From: Limnoperna fortunei
Lineage: Eukaryota; Mollusca; Bivalvia; Mytilida; Modiolidae
DNA length: 64,000 bases
Reading direction: 5' to 3'
NCBI GenBank assembly: GCA_944474755.1
Contig: OX104119.1
Coordinates: 1,116,001 to 1,180,000 of the forward strand
Shown here piece after piece: positions 45,021 through 56,576 of this stretch; the first letter of the stretch is position 1; the number at the start of each line of letters is the position of its first letter. The notes beneath the pieces were generated by a model, which did no database searches, had not been told where the DNA came from, and worked only from the letters and a program-made list of their open reading frames with translations. The position numbers were made by a program, and so were the translations under genes.

Positions 45021-45384
45021 GGGAGCACCACAGTAGTACATATTCAATTTTGTAACTTTACATAACTATTATGTAATATGTTGGCATTTTTATCTAATCA
45101 ATTAAACTGTGGTTGAATTTACCCAAACCTGACTTGTGTCTTATTTTAGTTGCCTAGTTAGTGTTGGAGTTTTCTCACCAAATTCTGAATACATGATACA
45201 GACACTATGGTACTTATTCTATACTAGTAAGATTGCTCAAACAGGCTTATAGGGCTAGAGGTCAACATGGCTTGCTCTACCTTATCATGCTATTGGTACT
45301 ATGTGCCTAAACTGGTATACATAGAGATCCACCTTGTTTTCCCCTTATGTGGGAGGGGGGAGGGATACATAAGCTTGGATTAAT
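45021..45384 (+). repeat. Split direct repeat B2 (right end)
   Basis: 364 bp copy of B1 ending GCTTGGATTAAT, after which similarity stops (TTTGTACATAAGG). Right boundary of the element. Confidence 0.92.
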
Positions 45385-46038
45385 TTTGTACATAAGGGTA
45401 GAATGAAACAATCTAATTAAAATTAAATCTTTCACAAGATCCCCCTTTTTGTTATTGTGTTTGGGGATACCCAAATTTTTAATTGGATACTATTTATATA
45501 AAAAGTTCAATCTGAGATGACCTGTAATGGGATTTTGTTAGATCTTCACAACGACAATAACGGATTTAGAATGAAAATAATACCGGAGACCAGTTCAAAG
45601 CAAAAGGGGATATGAACTCCATGTCAGAGGTTCAAATAAGATTAGTCTTCGAAATTAGCATTGGTCCGATGGTCCGACAGACCCTTGGGCTGGAGGATTT
45701 GTCTGCCAGCAAGTTGGCACGACTGACCAGTAACAATTACAATCCATGTTTCCTTCTATGTCCTGTTTCTCGGGTTTGATTACCTCATCGTGTCATAATT
45801 TTCTGATTTAATTGGTCTATTATCGGTTATAAAATAATTGTAAACATTTGCTTTCTATTTATAATATAAATATATAAGTATAAATATGAATATATAAGTA
45901 ATATAAGTAATAAAATTTACTTTAAATGCCATACACATGTGCAGTTCCAGATTTTTCTCAAAATGGCTGCCTCAATGCCTTAAAAAAGACCAGCAGATAA
46001 TTCAATAAATGAAAGGAAAAGAAAAAATATATAAAGAA
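45385..46038. other. No gene seen
   Basis: Flanking DNA right of the YR element; no repeat or gene recognised. Confidence 0.5.
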
Positions 46039-47518
46039 ACTTGAGGCTCTTAAGAGCCAGTATCGCTCATCTGACTTTCAAAAAATCTTTTTTTAACAGA
46101 CACGACTTTTCATGAAAATTTTAATTTTAAATGCTAAAGATTTTATGTGAAGATGCATTTCTATGAATGTTGCTATGTTAAATTTCCAATCAGAAGCTAT
46201 TCGTAGAACAGTTTCTAAGAAGAAACAGTTTTTATGTTTTTTCATCAGGTTAGTATGTTAAGTGATGTTCCATGGTGGCAGCACTCTTGTATTTTGGATC
46301 GAAACAAAAAACTCAAAATTGGAAGACAACCATACAATATAACATATTCTTCTGCCAAGCGGTTTGTGAGAAAACAAATTTTCAAATTTCAGCCAATCAG
46401 AATGCATTTGCAGCTCTGGCAGCCATGTTGAATTTCCTATCGGCTCAAAAAACTTAAAATAATAAGATAAACTTTAAAATTCATTTCAGCATTATTTGGT
46501 TTGATTGTGTGGAACAGTTTCTGGTGGCCATCTTGGATTTTAGATCGCCACAAAAAACTCCAACTTTGTAGAGGACCAACTAAGGTACAATATGCAATAT
46601 TTCAAATCAATCTGCCATACAGTTTGTAAAAAGATTTTTTACATTTCAGCCAATCAGAACCCATTAGTGGCCCTGGAAACCATGTTTGATTTGCAATTGG
46701 CTAAAAAAACTCAAAATAATAAAATAAATATCCATCTTCATAATTCAGCTTCATTGTGTGGAACAGTTTCCGAGAAGAAGTTGTTTGTATGTTTTTCCCA
46801 TAAGGTCCTATGTAAAAATATGTTCTGGGTTGGCAGCCATCTTGGATTTTGGATCGGCACAAAAAACTTTGCAGAGGACCATCTAAGGTACATTTCTGCA
46901 TTAATTCAAATCAATCTGCTATATGCGATTTATGAGAAGAATTTTAAAATTCAGCCAATCAGAACGCATTAATGGCCCTGGAAGCCATGTTGAATTTGCA
47001 ATTGGCTCGAAAAACTCAAAATAATATCAAATCTTCATTTCCTTATCAAGTTGGCTTCATTGTGTGGAACAGTTTCAGAAAAGAAGTTGTTTTTATGTTT
47101 TTCCAATAGGGTCCAACTATGTCCAGCTATGGCGGCCAACTTGGATTTTGGATCGGCACAAAAAAACCGAACGTTGTAGAGGACCAACTAATTCTAAGGT
47201 ACATTTCTATAATATTTCAAATCAATATGCCATGCAGTTTATGAGAAGATTTAGGAATTTCAGCCAATCAGAAATCATGAATGGCCCTGGCAGCCATGGT
47301 TCGTATTTGATCAGCACCAAAAACTTAAACTTTGTTAAGAACCACCTAATTAACATTCCTGCTAAGGTTTGGTTCCAATTGGCCAAGTGGCTGTGGAGAA
47401 GAATATTGAAATGTAAAAAGTTTACGGCTGCCAACGACGATGACGATGACAAAGTCAACAACACGATGGACGCCAAGTGATAAGAATAGCTCACACTGAC
47501 ACTTTGGGTCTGGTGAGC
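46039..47518 (+). mobile_element. Hairpin-ended element with dimeric ~310-bp core
   Basis: 5' ACTTGAGGCTCTTAAGAGCCAGTATCGCTCATCTGA; four core blocks with GGCAGCCATCTTGGATTTTGGATCGGCAC (46274-47150) alternating with AGCCATGTTGAATTTCCAATTGGCTC; 3' module AAAGTTTACGGCTGCCAACGACGATGACGATGAC, GACGCCAAGTGATAAGAATAGCTCACACTGACAC-TTT-GGGTCTGGTGAGCTT (hairpin ~47485-47518). Ends are those of the CCATTTTGAATTTCC family, but the core is that of the fragment at 1-700. Non-coding. Confidence 0.85.
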
Positions 47519-47767
47519 TTAAAAGGGAACAGTTTATTATTAATGACATAAACATGCAAAAGTTGACCCATACTAGTATTGTATTTTTTAGGACCTGTAA
47601 AATTTTCATTAGGACCTGTTAAAATTTTTAAACTACACTTCTGATTGACTTAATTGTGGATTTAAATCTTGATTTCTTTGACTGCAAGATGTGGTTAGTG
47701 TTGAAATGAGTATTGCATTAATTGATTTACACATAATACAAATTATTACTTCGGCAGTAACTTTAAA
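47519..47767. other. No gene seen
   Basis: Short AT-rich gap. Confidence 0.5.
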
Positions 47768-47995
47768 AACAAGTGTGGACTGCTTAGCTTTCAAGTCCAA
47801 TTATCTCCCCTTAATGATATCCGAGGCCAGTAGAAATCCTTCATGCACATCTACATATAATGTACTTCCTTTATGCCAAGTTTCATTAAATTTCATCAAG
47901 CTGTTTAGGAGGAGTTGCGCTTACAAGAGATGTGGACAGACCGACAGACAGACAGGGTGATTCCTATATACCGCCCCCCCAAAACAAGTTTTATG
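47768..47995 (+). repeat. Interspersed repeat ending in (GACA)n, copy 2
   Basis: Homolog of 20157-20395 with the same 5' AACAAGTGTGGACT and 3' GATGTGGACAGACCGACAGACAGACAGG followed by CCTATATACCGCCCCCCC. The 5' hairpin seen in copy 1 is lost through a deletion. Divergence is moderate. Confidence 0.8.
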
Positions 47996-48025
47996 GTAAA
48001 AATGTTAGTGTATACCTGTAACATG

Positions 48026-48280
48026 TTGGTTTGTTTTGTTTGATGGTATTAAACGCCACTTTCAGCAATTTTTCAGCTATATAATGGGGTCCAGTTTTTA
48101 TTGGGGGAGGAAGCCAGGGTGGCCTGAGAAAACCTCCAACCTGCGGTAGGAAAACTGGCAATACTTGTAAATTAGTTTGGAACAGAGTACACCCTGCCTG
48201 CAGTGAGAATTGAACCCGCAATCTCAGTGTTGACAGACATGATCAATAGTAGACGAACTACCTTTAAGCCACTGAGCCCC
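48026..48280 (-). repeat. tRNA-derived SINE, minus strand
   Basis: Reverse complement reads GGGGGCTCAGTGGCTTAAAGGTAGTTC (A box TGGCTTAAAGG), GCGGGTTCAATTCTCACTGCAGG (B box GGTTCAATTCT), then the SINE body and a CAAACAAAACAAACCAAC tail. Same family as 29251-29517, with an intact tRNA-like head. Confidence 0.88.
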
Positions 48281-49346
48281 CCCCACCCCATCACCCCCCA
48301 ACATGCGATCCTTGTGTAGTGTCAGTAATACAGATTAAATTTAATAATAAAAACTAGATAATATAATAGCAATGAGGGGAGTTGGTGTATAAATTCTTGA
48401 CACAAACTCCTTTTACACACATGGAAAAGACAATAAGCAAAGGTACAGTGCTTTTGTTGTTCTTCAAGTCACATTAAGGTCTGCAACATTTATCAGACAG
48501 ACCTTACATCAAGTTTAAGTCAACCTGGCCTCTACTTAAGTGGAATTCTTTGCTAAATGTCGATAATAACCCTTCACTATTACATTGAAGCATACATTGT
48601 ACAAATGCAGGGTAAACAACAAGAGAAAAAGTACGTACAATAAACATGTTTATAAAATTTAGCACTGTAAAAGTGTCATACATGTATATAATTAGAGAAC
48701 ATTATTGGGTAATAATAGACAAAGAAAAAGTATTTGGGTGATATGTAGATTCTTCCACAGTTAAGTAGCAAAAGAAATTGGCCCTATGGCATTGGAAGTA
48801 GTATAAAATAAGTGGCCCTATCTTGACCCATGGCAAACAGATGTTTAAATAAAGCTTTTTGTCTTCTGTCTCACTGGAATATGTGATATAAGGGTCGGTT
48901 AGAATATAAATCCTCCACAAAACAAATTACATACATTGTAAGCTGTGCTCTTTGATAGAGTGAGGTGTCATTAAAGACAATCACACCAAACTAGTATTAA
49001 TATCAAATCAATATCTTTCTTTTATAATACAGTAAATAAGTCCAACTGATTAGAAAAAAAAATAAAATAACAAAATAAACAATAATTGATTGATTATTAT
49101 TGTGGGTACTAATAGTACTACTACTACTACTGCTGAACATGTCTGCCTAACTTAGGACCATGTAGAGCCTACCACATAGTCAAAGGTGCAAATTAATTGT
49201 CTATTGATCTCTGTTGAAGATTATCAATGGCAACACTAACAGGCAAAATAAAAGTAATAATGTCCCTATTGGTGATTTTTGATATTTTTTCAAAAACCTA
49301 AACACTTCTAATCTAGAAGAACCCCCCTTTGTTAATCTAAATTACA
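48281..49346. other. No gene seen
   Basis: No recognised feature apart from a short ACT triplet run near 49117-49132. Confidence 0.5.
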
Positions 49347-50052
49347 ATGTTCATGATGTTAGTACCCGATAACTTATTAAACGAAGCAATCACAGAGGAG
49401 GAAATTAGAAAATGTGTTAAAAATCTTAAGAACAACAAAGCATGTGGTGATGACAAGATTATAAATGAATACATTAAGAGTACTTGTGATATATTTTTAT
49501 CTGTGTATGTTAAAATGTTTAACATTATTTTTTATTATGGAGTTATTCCGAAGAATGGTTGGAAATTATCCCTTTTTATAAAAATAAGGGAGACACAGAA
49601 GATACACAAAAACTATAGACCCATCACTATACTTACATGTAGTTGCATGGGCAATCTTTTTACTGCTATTTTGAATCAAAGAATAAACTTCTTTCTTGAA
49701 GAGTACATATTACTTAATGAAAACCAATTCCGTTTAGAAAAGGATACTAAACCATAGATGGTATCTTTGTCCTACATTTACTTTTTGAATTGCTAAAGAT
49801 TAGAAAGAAGATAATATTTTGTGCTTTTATAGATTTTGCCAAAGCATTCGATACAGTTTGGAGACGTGGCCTTTGGACAAAACTACTCTCTACTTTAATA
49901 GATGGCAAGATGTACAACATCATTTTTAATATGTACAAAAACGTCAAATCATGAATCTTTAGTGGTAATGAATATTCTGATTATTTTTCATGTGAAGTAG
50001 GTGTTAGGCAAGGTGAAAACCTTTCACTTATTCTTTTCTCATTATACATCAG
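49347..50052 (+). pseudogene. LINE reverse transcriptase fragment
   Basis: N-terminal and palm part of a non-LTR RT: NEAITEEEIRKCVKNLKNNK, ACGDDKIINEYIKST, NYRPITIL, then (after a frame change near 49740) FCAFIDFAKAFDTVWRRGLW (motif A), TGA, GVRQGENLSLILFSLYI (motif B). Cut at 50052, before motif C, by CAGGGTTCGGCATTAACCGC, a sharp change of sequence. Both ends are missing. Jockey-superfamily-like; exact clade not assigned. Confidence 0.82.
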
Positions 50053-50159
50053 GGTTCGGCATTAACCGCTGTCCGATCGCCCGGGACAGGTTTAAGTCTG
50101 GTTGGGACAAGTAAAACCTATATTGTACGTGTCCGATCGAACAAGTAAAAAGTTGAATC

Positions 50160-50670
50160 CTCCTGGGTAACCTCATCCTCACAAGTCAGGGTTTCTATGT
50201 CTACTGTAAGTGTCCACGAAACCCTGACAAACTTAACTAGGAAATTCCCGGGCTTGAAGTCACTATTTTGATTGGCTACATCATACCTTAATGCAGCCAA
50301 TTAAAAGCTCGCTTTCATTCACGATTTGGTTAGGGGATATCCCGATGTCGATTGTAAATAAATCAAACAGATGAATTGCATAAACCATGTGAAAATCAGT
50401 GTATTTTGAACAGTAGTGTTAATAGTTTGCTATATTACTGCGTTATTTATTAGTTGCGTTACGTTTTCTTGACACTCAAGAATGAGTAAGAATGACCACT
50501 ACCAAACACTTGCTTCCGTCAAGCAAATTCATAAGTTGATATTTTGAAGGTTTGACGTCATATGAAAATTTCTAGCCCAGGAATTTCCATGCTAAGTTTG
50601 TCAGGGGTTCGTAGACACATGTGGACACAGAAACACTTACTTGTGAGGATGGGTAACCTCAATTTTCATC
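50160..50670. repeat. MITE-like element with ~75-bp imperfect inverted ends
   Basis: CATCCTCACAAGTCAGGGTTTCTATGTC...AACCCTGACAAACTTA-CTAGGAAATTCCCGGGCTTGA at 50171-50261 is matched in reverse complement at 50572-50660 (TCTAGCCCAGGAATTTCC...CACTTACTTGTGAGGATG). ~300-bp unique interior without coding. Fits a non-autonomous DNA transposon; target duplication not evident. Confidence 0.7.
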
Positions 50671-51547
50671 ATAATTTACTAATGTCCAAATCTGTTCATG
50701 TATGAATCATGAATAATTATTATTAATCCGCCCACCATTTGTACATTTGTAATATTGTATTGTTATGTTTTTCTCTGTACCATGTATTTGGTTTGTGAGA
50801 ATAAAGATATATAGAAGAGATTTAGTCCTGGTTTGTCCACATTTAATTAGCTGTATAATCAATTAAGTTAAATAAACAAAAAAGACAATGGGTTCACTGA
50901 CCATGAAGATCTATAGTCTCTTCTATTTTAATAGGTACAAAATGTATAGAAAGTATATAGTTTAAATATATATCTGTGCAGAAAAACAAGTGAAAGTAGA
51001 GTTCTACATAGTTTTTCAAATGTTTTGGGGGTTGCTGTCTTTTTTTAGGTTTATTATATTTGTGTTGAAATAGGAAATATATGGTGTTTTACTAATTTGT
51101 AGAAGCTTAGAAGAGCTGCTTGGGTCTAACAATAAGGAAGAGCTTTATGTGCTTGAATATAAAAAACCTTAAACAAATAATTCATTTTATCTTATTAGTG
51201 TAATAAGTAACAGTTAAGCTTGTGTACTTATAATCATAGGCGTCGATGGGCTTAGGCATCTAAAACTTGTAACATTTAAATATTTTAATTATAACTATAA
51301 AAAATTAATTGTTGATATAGCTGACTTTTTTTTTCAAATAAAAATTAAAATTATATCTTACCCATAACACACTGAACTGAACTTTAAGATTATTATTCTG
51401 ATTAATAATAAAATTAAAAATAAAATTTAAAATTAATCTGTTCTTTTTTTCAATTAAAAAAAAATTTAACAAATTTGCCGGACCGGAGTTAAATTTGGCT
51501 GTTTTTTGCCGGTCAGGTCCGGCGGACCAGCACATTTCGGGAAGACT
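50671..51547. other. No gene seen
   Basis: AT-rich; a GC-rich patch CGGTCAGGTCCGGCGGACC lies at about 51509-51528. Confidence 0.5.
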
Positions 51548-51591
51548 GGGACAGTCTATACTAACTGTCGTATAGTAGTATAGACTGTCCC
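51548..51591. repeat. Perfect hairpin, 16-bp arms
   Basis: GGGACAGTCTATACTA (51548-51563) is the exact reverse complement of 51576-51591, with a 12-nt spacer. It could be an RNA hairpin, the end of an unrecognised element or a small fold-back. Confidence 0.8.
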
Positions 51592-52629
51592 TGTTTTAAT
51601 GGTTTAAATACAGGTGAAAAATCAGACTACAATTTTCATGATTTTCAAGAAATGAACTATAATTGCTCAAATAACAAAACACCTTATATTAACATATACC
51701 CTTAATTAAAAGTGGGCAAACCACAGTTGAAGGCATAGTGTGACAAATTCTTATATGATGTCCTTCATGCGCTTTGAGAACACATTAGGGTTCTAATAAG
51801 CATAGAACATGGTATGACGTCACAATTAGAATTCCGACGTACAATGCAATTTTGTCAAGATTTCTCAATATTTTTTGCTAAAAAGGTATAGTCATGGTCA
51901 CAACATTTTTGAGTTCCGAAAATCGTGATTTTTAAATAAATATGCATAAATTTGCTTACATTTTGATGTGAAGATGTGTTATTGCAATTTACAAGATGAT
52001 TCACACAATCGGTTTGGTATAATTGTCTTCCTTTGTACGCCATGTGACAGTTTGTTTAACTGTCTACGGAGAATTTACATTGAGCGGTCAGCCATTGTTA
52101 ACAGCGGAAACTCGTCAAGGAGCTGCTGTTTATGTCACCAAAGTTCACGCGGTCAATTATGTATTGCAATAACGGGAAGTAACTCAAAAAGACGCTAGAA
52201 ACAGCTGTTGAAGAAATGGAGGTATTGAAGTGGTAGCATAAAAAAATAAAAACACTTACTTCTGGTAAAATTTATTACCATTTCAATTGGTTTAGGCCAC
52301 AAATTGACGACTTTCCAATTTAAAAAACGCCACCTAGTGTCCACTTCTGGTACTAAAAACTGCGGCTGTTCTGTTAAAAACTTATGAAATGGACAATTAC
52401 CTTTGATAAATTTTAACGCTTTATGTTAATTATTTTGTCAAAATCTTTATTTCAATATCATAGTCTTCTAGTGATGATAGCCGTAGTTTTTTTAAACTGG
52501 AAGTGAACAGGGACTCTCCGAGATAAATCATGTAAAACTGGAAATGGGTCAATTCATGTAATAAACATGATAAATTGCCGGAAAAATTAGAATTGCAGTT
52601 ATTTATAAACGAGACTAAAAAAACAATTA
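51592..52629. other. No confident gene; weak exon-like stretch on minus
   Basis: On minus, 52432-52264 is open for 56 codons and is followed by a donor-like GTAAGTG at 52263. It includes KPIEMVINFTR at its end, resembles no known protein, and has no acceptor that I could confirm. Left as a note. Confidence 0.25.
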
Positions 52630-52634
52630 CTATG

Positions 52635-54013
52635 CAGGGATGAAACTTAACAGTCGCCCAGTCGCCAATGCGAGTAGAATTTTTGTTGGGCGACCAAATG
52701 CCTGTGTCTAGATCGCATAGTTGGCGAACGTAACACGTGTAGTACGATGCATCGACCAACGAATGCTTAGACGCATTTTGCGTTTACATTTCAAGTTGTG
52801 TCCCTTAAAAATTTTGTTGGCAATATTTCGCGCGTGTAGGATATTTGTTGAAGTGGAGTAATTATAATCCAGATCAGGAATAGATAGAACAATTTAATTG
52901 ACATTTGTGTCAGGAATCGTCTTGAAATATTTTACGTGACATTTTTGTCAAAGGGGAATAATCAAAACCGCCTAAGCTGGTTTCCGCCTAACTTATCTTT
53001 GTCAATACTATGGAGTAAACTGGCGGTGACAAATAAATTATGAAATTCACCGGGAGTACATATGATTTCGATTCCGGAGGTTTTAAATACGATGTTTTCT
53101 ATTAACTGTCAAGATTAAAACACAATAATAATAATTAGTATTTTGGAAGTAACTTTTAGCATATTAATTAAATTACAATAACATATCACTTACAATTTTT
53201 TAAAGAATTTATAATAGCGCATTTTCCATTGAATATACACGATTTTTGCAATGATGTCATTTTCTAGTTCTTGTTCAACACAAAGAAAGATTAAATTTAT
53301 TGTACATTTTAAATATAGAAAAACATTCATTGTTTTGTTAAATGCAAAACCAGACAGACAACGCATAAACTTAAATCCTACTCATTATTATAGCAAGTTT
53401 ATAGTTTAAATATCAATTATTTATGAAAAAACATAAAACAAATACAATAGCACTCTATAGATTGTAGCTATTTCAATCATACATTTGTCATGTTTGTGTG
53501 TGCATCGTTAGTGTCTGTGGCAGTCTTTTTTGTTTTACAAATCTTAAATCTAGAATGAAATGGGTGGACATTTTCCTGTATACTTAAAATGGAAATAAGT
53601 TAATTTGTTTTAAAAATTCCTAATATTGAAGAATAAAGGTAGCTAAAAATGACAGAAATGTAGGATTTTGAGTCAAATAGCCAGTAGCCTTGGGGGGAGG
53701 TTCCTACATTCCGATATTTCTGGGAAACAAAATACAAGAGTACAACAGACTAAAATATCTAATTATGTATGTAGTGATCCAAGGTAGGTAGTAACAATAT
53801 CAAAACAAGACCATGAAGACAATAACTTCTGAATTCATGTACATAAGCAAATTTGTACACATGATCATATAATTTATAGTTAAAACACACTTGCACTGAA
53901 AAAAGTTGGGCCCCTAACTATATTGTTGGGCTCCTGGATTTTTTCAGGCTAGGGCCAGTACTCAGTAGGGGCCCAGCTGGCTACTGCAGGAAAAAAGTTA
54001 AGCTCTATCCCTG
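52635..54013. mobile_element. CAGGGAT-ended DNA element with 5-bp target duplication
   Basis: 5' CAGGGATGAAACTTAAC and 3' GTTAAGCTCTATCCCTG are inverted repeats matching 14 of 17. CTATG occurs directly before (52630-52634) and after (54014-54018), consistent with a target-site duplication. 1.38 kb interior with no ORF of transposase size, so non-autonomous. The CAGGG terminus is typical of hAT-like elements, but those usually duplicate 8 bp, so the superfamily is left open. Confidence 0.7.
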
Positions 54014-54018
54014 CTATG

Positions 54019-55244
54019 TAATCATTTATAGCTTTTTACAAATATTTTCCCCATTGTTAAAAAAAAAACTCTTTACATCACAGTTTCTGTTAAATTCCTT
54101 TTTTGTCATACAGAATTTACATAAACATAATGCTGTAAATACTATAACGGCAGGACAAAATTTACCATCGTTTAATATAGTACTACATACAGAATTTCAG
54201 CGATGAACATGTCCTTTAACTGCTGGTAATTTAGTTGAAACACCTGTTTATTTATTATTAAGTAATAGTTTTAAAACTACCACCTACGTATACAGTTACC
54301 GAACACGTTATCGGTAGGTGATGTTCATACGGAAAGAAGCGAATAGGAAAGGCGTTTCTCCGTTTTCTATAGATCTACCTTGTAAAATTGAAACTTTAAA
54401 ATTTGTGAACTCATCGGACGGCCTCAAATTTAAATTACTTTAACAAGGTATTAAAATATGGGATCTAATTTCCATTTAATTTAGGCTCGTATATCTATTC
54501 ACACGAATACTAATCAATCAAAATGCCGCTCGTGTGGTTATAAGAATTCGACACCGATGAGGTAAAATTTGATAAGCTAAAAATATCAATTATTTTAAAA
54601 TTCTAAAATTTATCATGTTTACTTACCTAAATATGACAACAAATGATCCAGTATTATAATATGTTTAAATTTGGACTGGCAATTTAGATGTATTGTCTGA
54701 CGCCATTTTAAGTGCTGATTACATAACATGGTCTAAAAATATATTTAATGCTTGTCGCCATCTATTGGTAGCAAAACAACATCAGAAGCGCAGCTGTAAC
54801 CCGGATCAGATCAACTATCAATGTACATGTATGCTATTTGTAGATTGTAATATTAGCGATATATCTAGGCCAAATAACATGTCGAATAAACTTTACGGAG
54901 TTTTAAGGCACAGCCTATAGGTAGCACAGTAGTAAATGTTTGGCTATAGTCGAAAACACTAACATTTCTGTGATTTGCATACCTTTCTAACATTGATCAG
55001 CATTTACCTGGACTGGAAATTAAAAAACTTCCATTTACCATTTAAAAAATATATGCCATATATATATATCCGTGACCAATTCCTTTTTTCGCTAGTAAGA
55101 ACATTTTGAGACGCTCCCACTTTTACATGCAATTTCTAATGCAGTGAATGTAAAAATACTACATTGTTTAAAAAATTACCAAAATTTTATCTTGCAAGAT
55201 CTGAGAAAATTTTTACCACTTTTTAAAACTTAATTGATGCAGGA
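54019..55244. other. No gene seen
   Basis: AT-rich, no recognised repeat. The 75-codon open stretch from 54693 shows no similarity I can name. Confidence 0.45.
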
Positions 55245-55252
55245 GCTTCACG

Positions 55253-55266
55253 GGGGGGGGGGGGGT
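55253..55266 (+). repeat. Poly(G) tract, inverted counterpart at 56599
   Basis: CACGGGGGGGGGGGGGGTAACT here faces AGTTACCCCCCCCCCCC at 56592-56610, with CTTCACGGG / CCCGTGAGGAG beyond each. The two may be ends of one inserted unit that surrounds the LINE fragment at 55.6-56.6 kb. Confidence 0.5.
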
Positions 55267-55639
55267 AACTTGGTATATATTGGGTAATACGGATGTGCGG
55301 CCCGAATAGGTCACTTTTTTACCTCTCCAAAATATATAAATAGGTAGCTTTTTTCATTGAAAAATATATCATTGGGTATAGTTGTAAATTATCTAAATAT
55401 TTCCATGCCTCAATTCTCATCTTAAGCATGCTAAGCCTATGTAAAGCACAGTGATTTTTCAAACAAAGTGTTCCATTAACATCACTTGATCATTTTGGTA
55501 GTGAATGGACTATTTTGCCAATGGTTATGTGCTGTAATAAAATATATGAATAGGTCTGATTTAATCATTCAATATATGATTAGGTCCCATTTTATGACGT
55601 CCGAAATATATGAATAGGGTGGGTTTTCAAATCTCCGTC

Positions 55640-56576
55640 CGCAGATCTGTACCTAAGACTCTTCGCCGATGACTGTGTCTGTTACAGAGAAATTAATAAT
55701 TTGGAAGACTGCTTGGCTTTACAATCTGACATTAACAAATTGGGCGATTGGGCCACATCATGGGGGATGCGTTTCCAACCAGTCAAATGCAATATGATGA
55801 CTCTCTCTAGAAAAAAGAAAAAAATTGTTTTTTAATTATACCTTGAAAAATACTCGTCTGGAATTTTTAAAAACCATTAAATATCTTGGTGTGAACATTA
55901 CAAATGACTTGAACTGGAGCACTCAAGTAAATGAAATTTGTAACAAAGCCTACAAAACTCTAGGTCTCTTAAAGAGAAATTTATCAAAGTGTCCACAAGA
56001 AGTAAAACTACAAGCATACAAAGGATTGATTCGTCCAGTTTTGGAATATGCCAGCGCGGTTTGGGACCCGCATCAGTTATATCTACAAGAGAAGCTTGAA
56101 AAAGTCCAAAAGCGTTCAGCAAGATTTATTACTTCAAATTATCATGACTATAAACCAGAATCGATGACAAAAATCCTCAAGAGTTTAAAATTGCAACCTC
56201 TTGGAAATCGTAGAAAACAAAACAGGTTAATATTGTTGTGTAAAGGATTAAATTCCAAGGCAAATTTACCACTGGAACAGTTACGCCGACCACTTCGTAA
56301 AACTAAAAATATGCATAGTGATCATTTCAAAAGAATTCTTTCAAGGACCAATGTTCTAAAATATAGTTTCATTCTAAATACGGTATGTGATTGGGACTCT
56401 CTCCCACCGGACTTGATCCTGAAATACATGTCAGCTACCAGTGACCCAGTTTCTACATTTATAACATTGGTAAGAGGGGGCAAACAATTTGAGTAATTCA
56501 GCAACTTGACGCAAGCGCGGTGAATTAATGTTTGTTAAAAATGTTTCACCGTAAAATATCAAGATCAAGATCAAGA
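55640..56576 (+). pseudogene. 5'-truncated LINE, C-terminal RT region
   Basis: Begins in the RT palm: DLYLRLFADDCVCYREINNL (motif C), LGDWATSWGMRFQPVKC; frameshift in an A run near 55812; then FLKTIKYLGVNITNDLNWS, the long open piece 55825-56496 with GLIRPVLEYASAVWDPHQ, LEKVQKRSARFITSNY, and DWDSLPPDLI near the end, closing at TAA 56494. The 3' end is a short run of ATCAAG units (ATCAAGATCAAGATCAAG, 56559-56576), as in CR1/L2/Jockey-like LINEs that end in short tandem repeats rather than poly(A). A classical dead-on-arrival copy. Confidence 0.88.

Larger units (their letters stand above)
39769..45384 (+). mobile_element. Tyrosine-recombinase retrotransposon (DIRS order, Ngaro/PAT-like), near complete
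   Basis: 5.6 kb with split direct repeats in the order A1 (39769-40090), gag, RT/RNase H, tyrosine recombinase, B1 (44169-44532), A2 (44533-44854), B2 (45021-45384). B1 and A2 abut exactly, recreating the junction expected of a circular intermediate. Ngaro and PAT elements use such repeats, whereas DIRS1 has inverted ends. No methyltransferase ORF is present, which favours Ngaro-like over PAT. Repeat pairs are ~98% identical, indicating relative youth. One TAA in RNase H is the only obvious lesion. Elements of this order integrate by recombinase rather than integrase and usually leave no target duplication. Confidence 0.92.

Noticed and set aside
44169..45384. Ordinary LTR pair of a gypsy element
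   Set aside because: The repeats are interleaved (B1-A2-B2) with A1 at the left end and a tyrosine recombinase replaces integrase.
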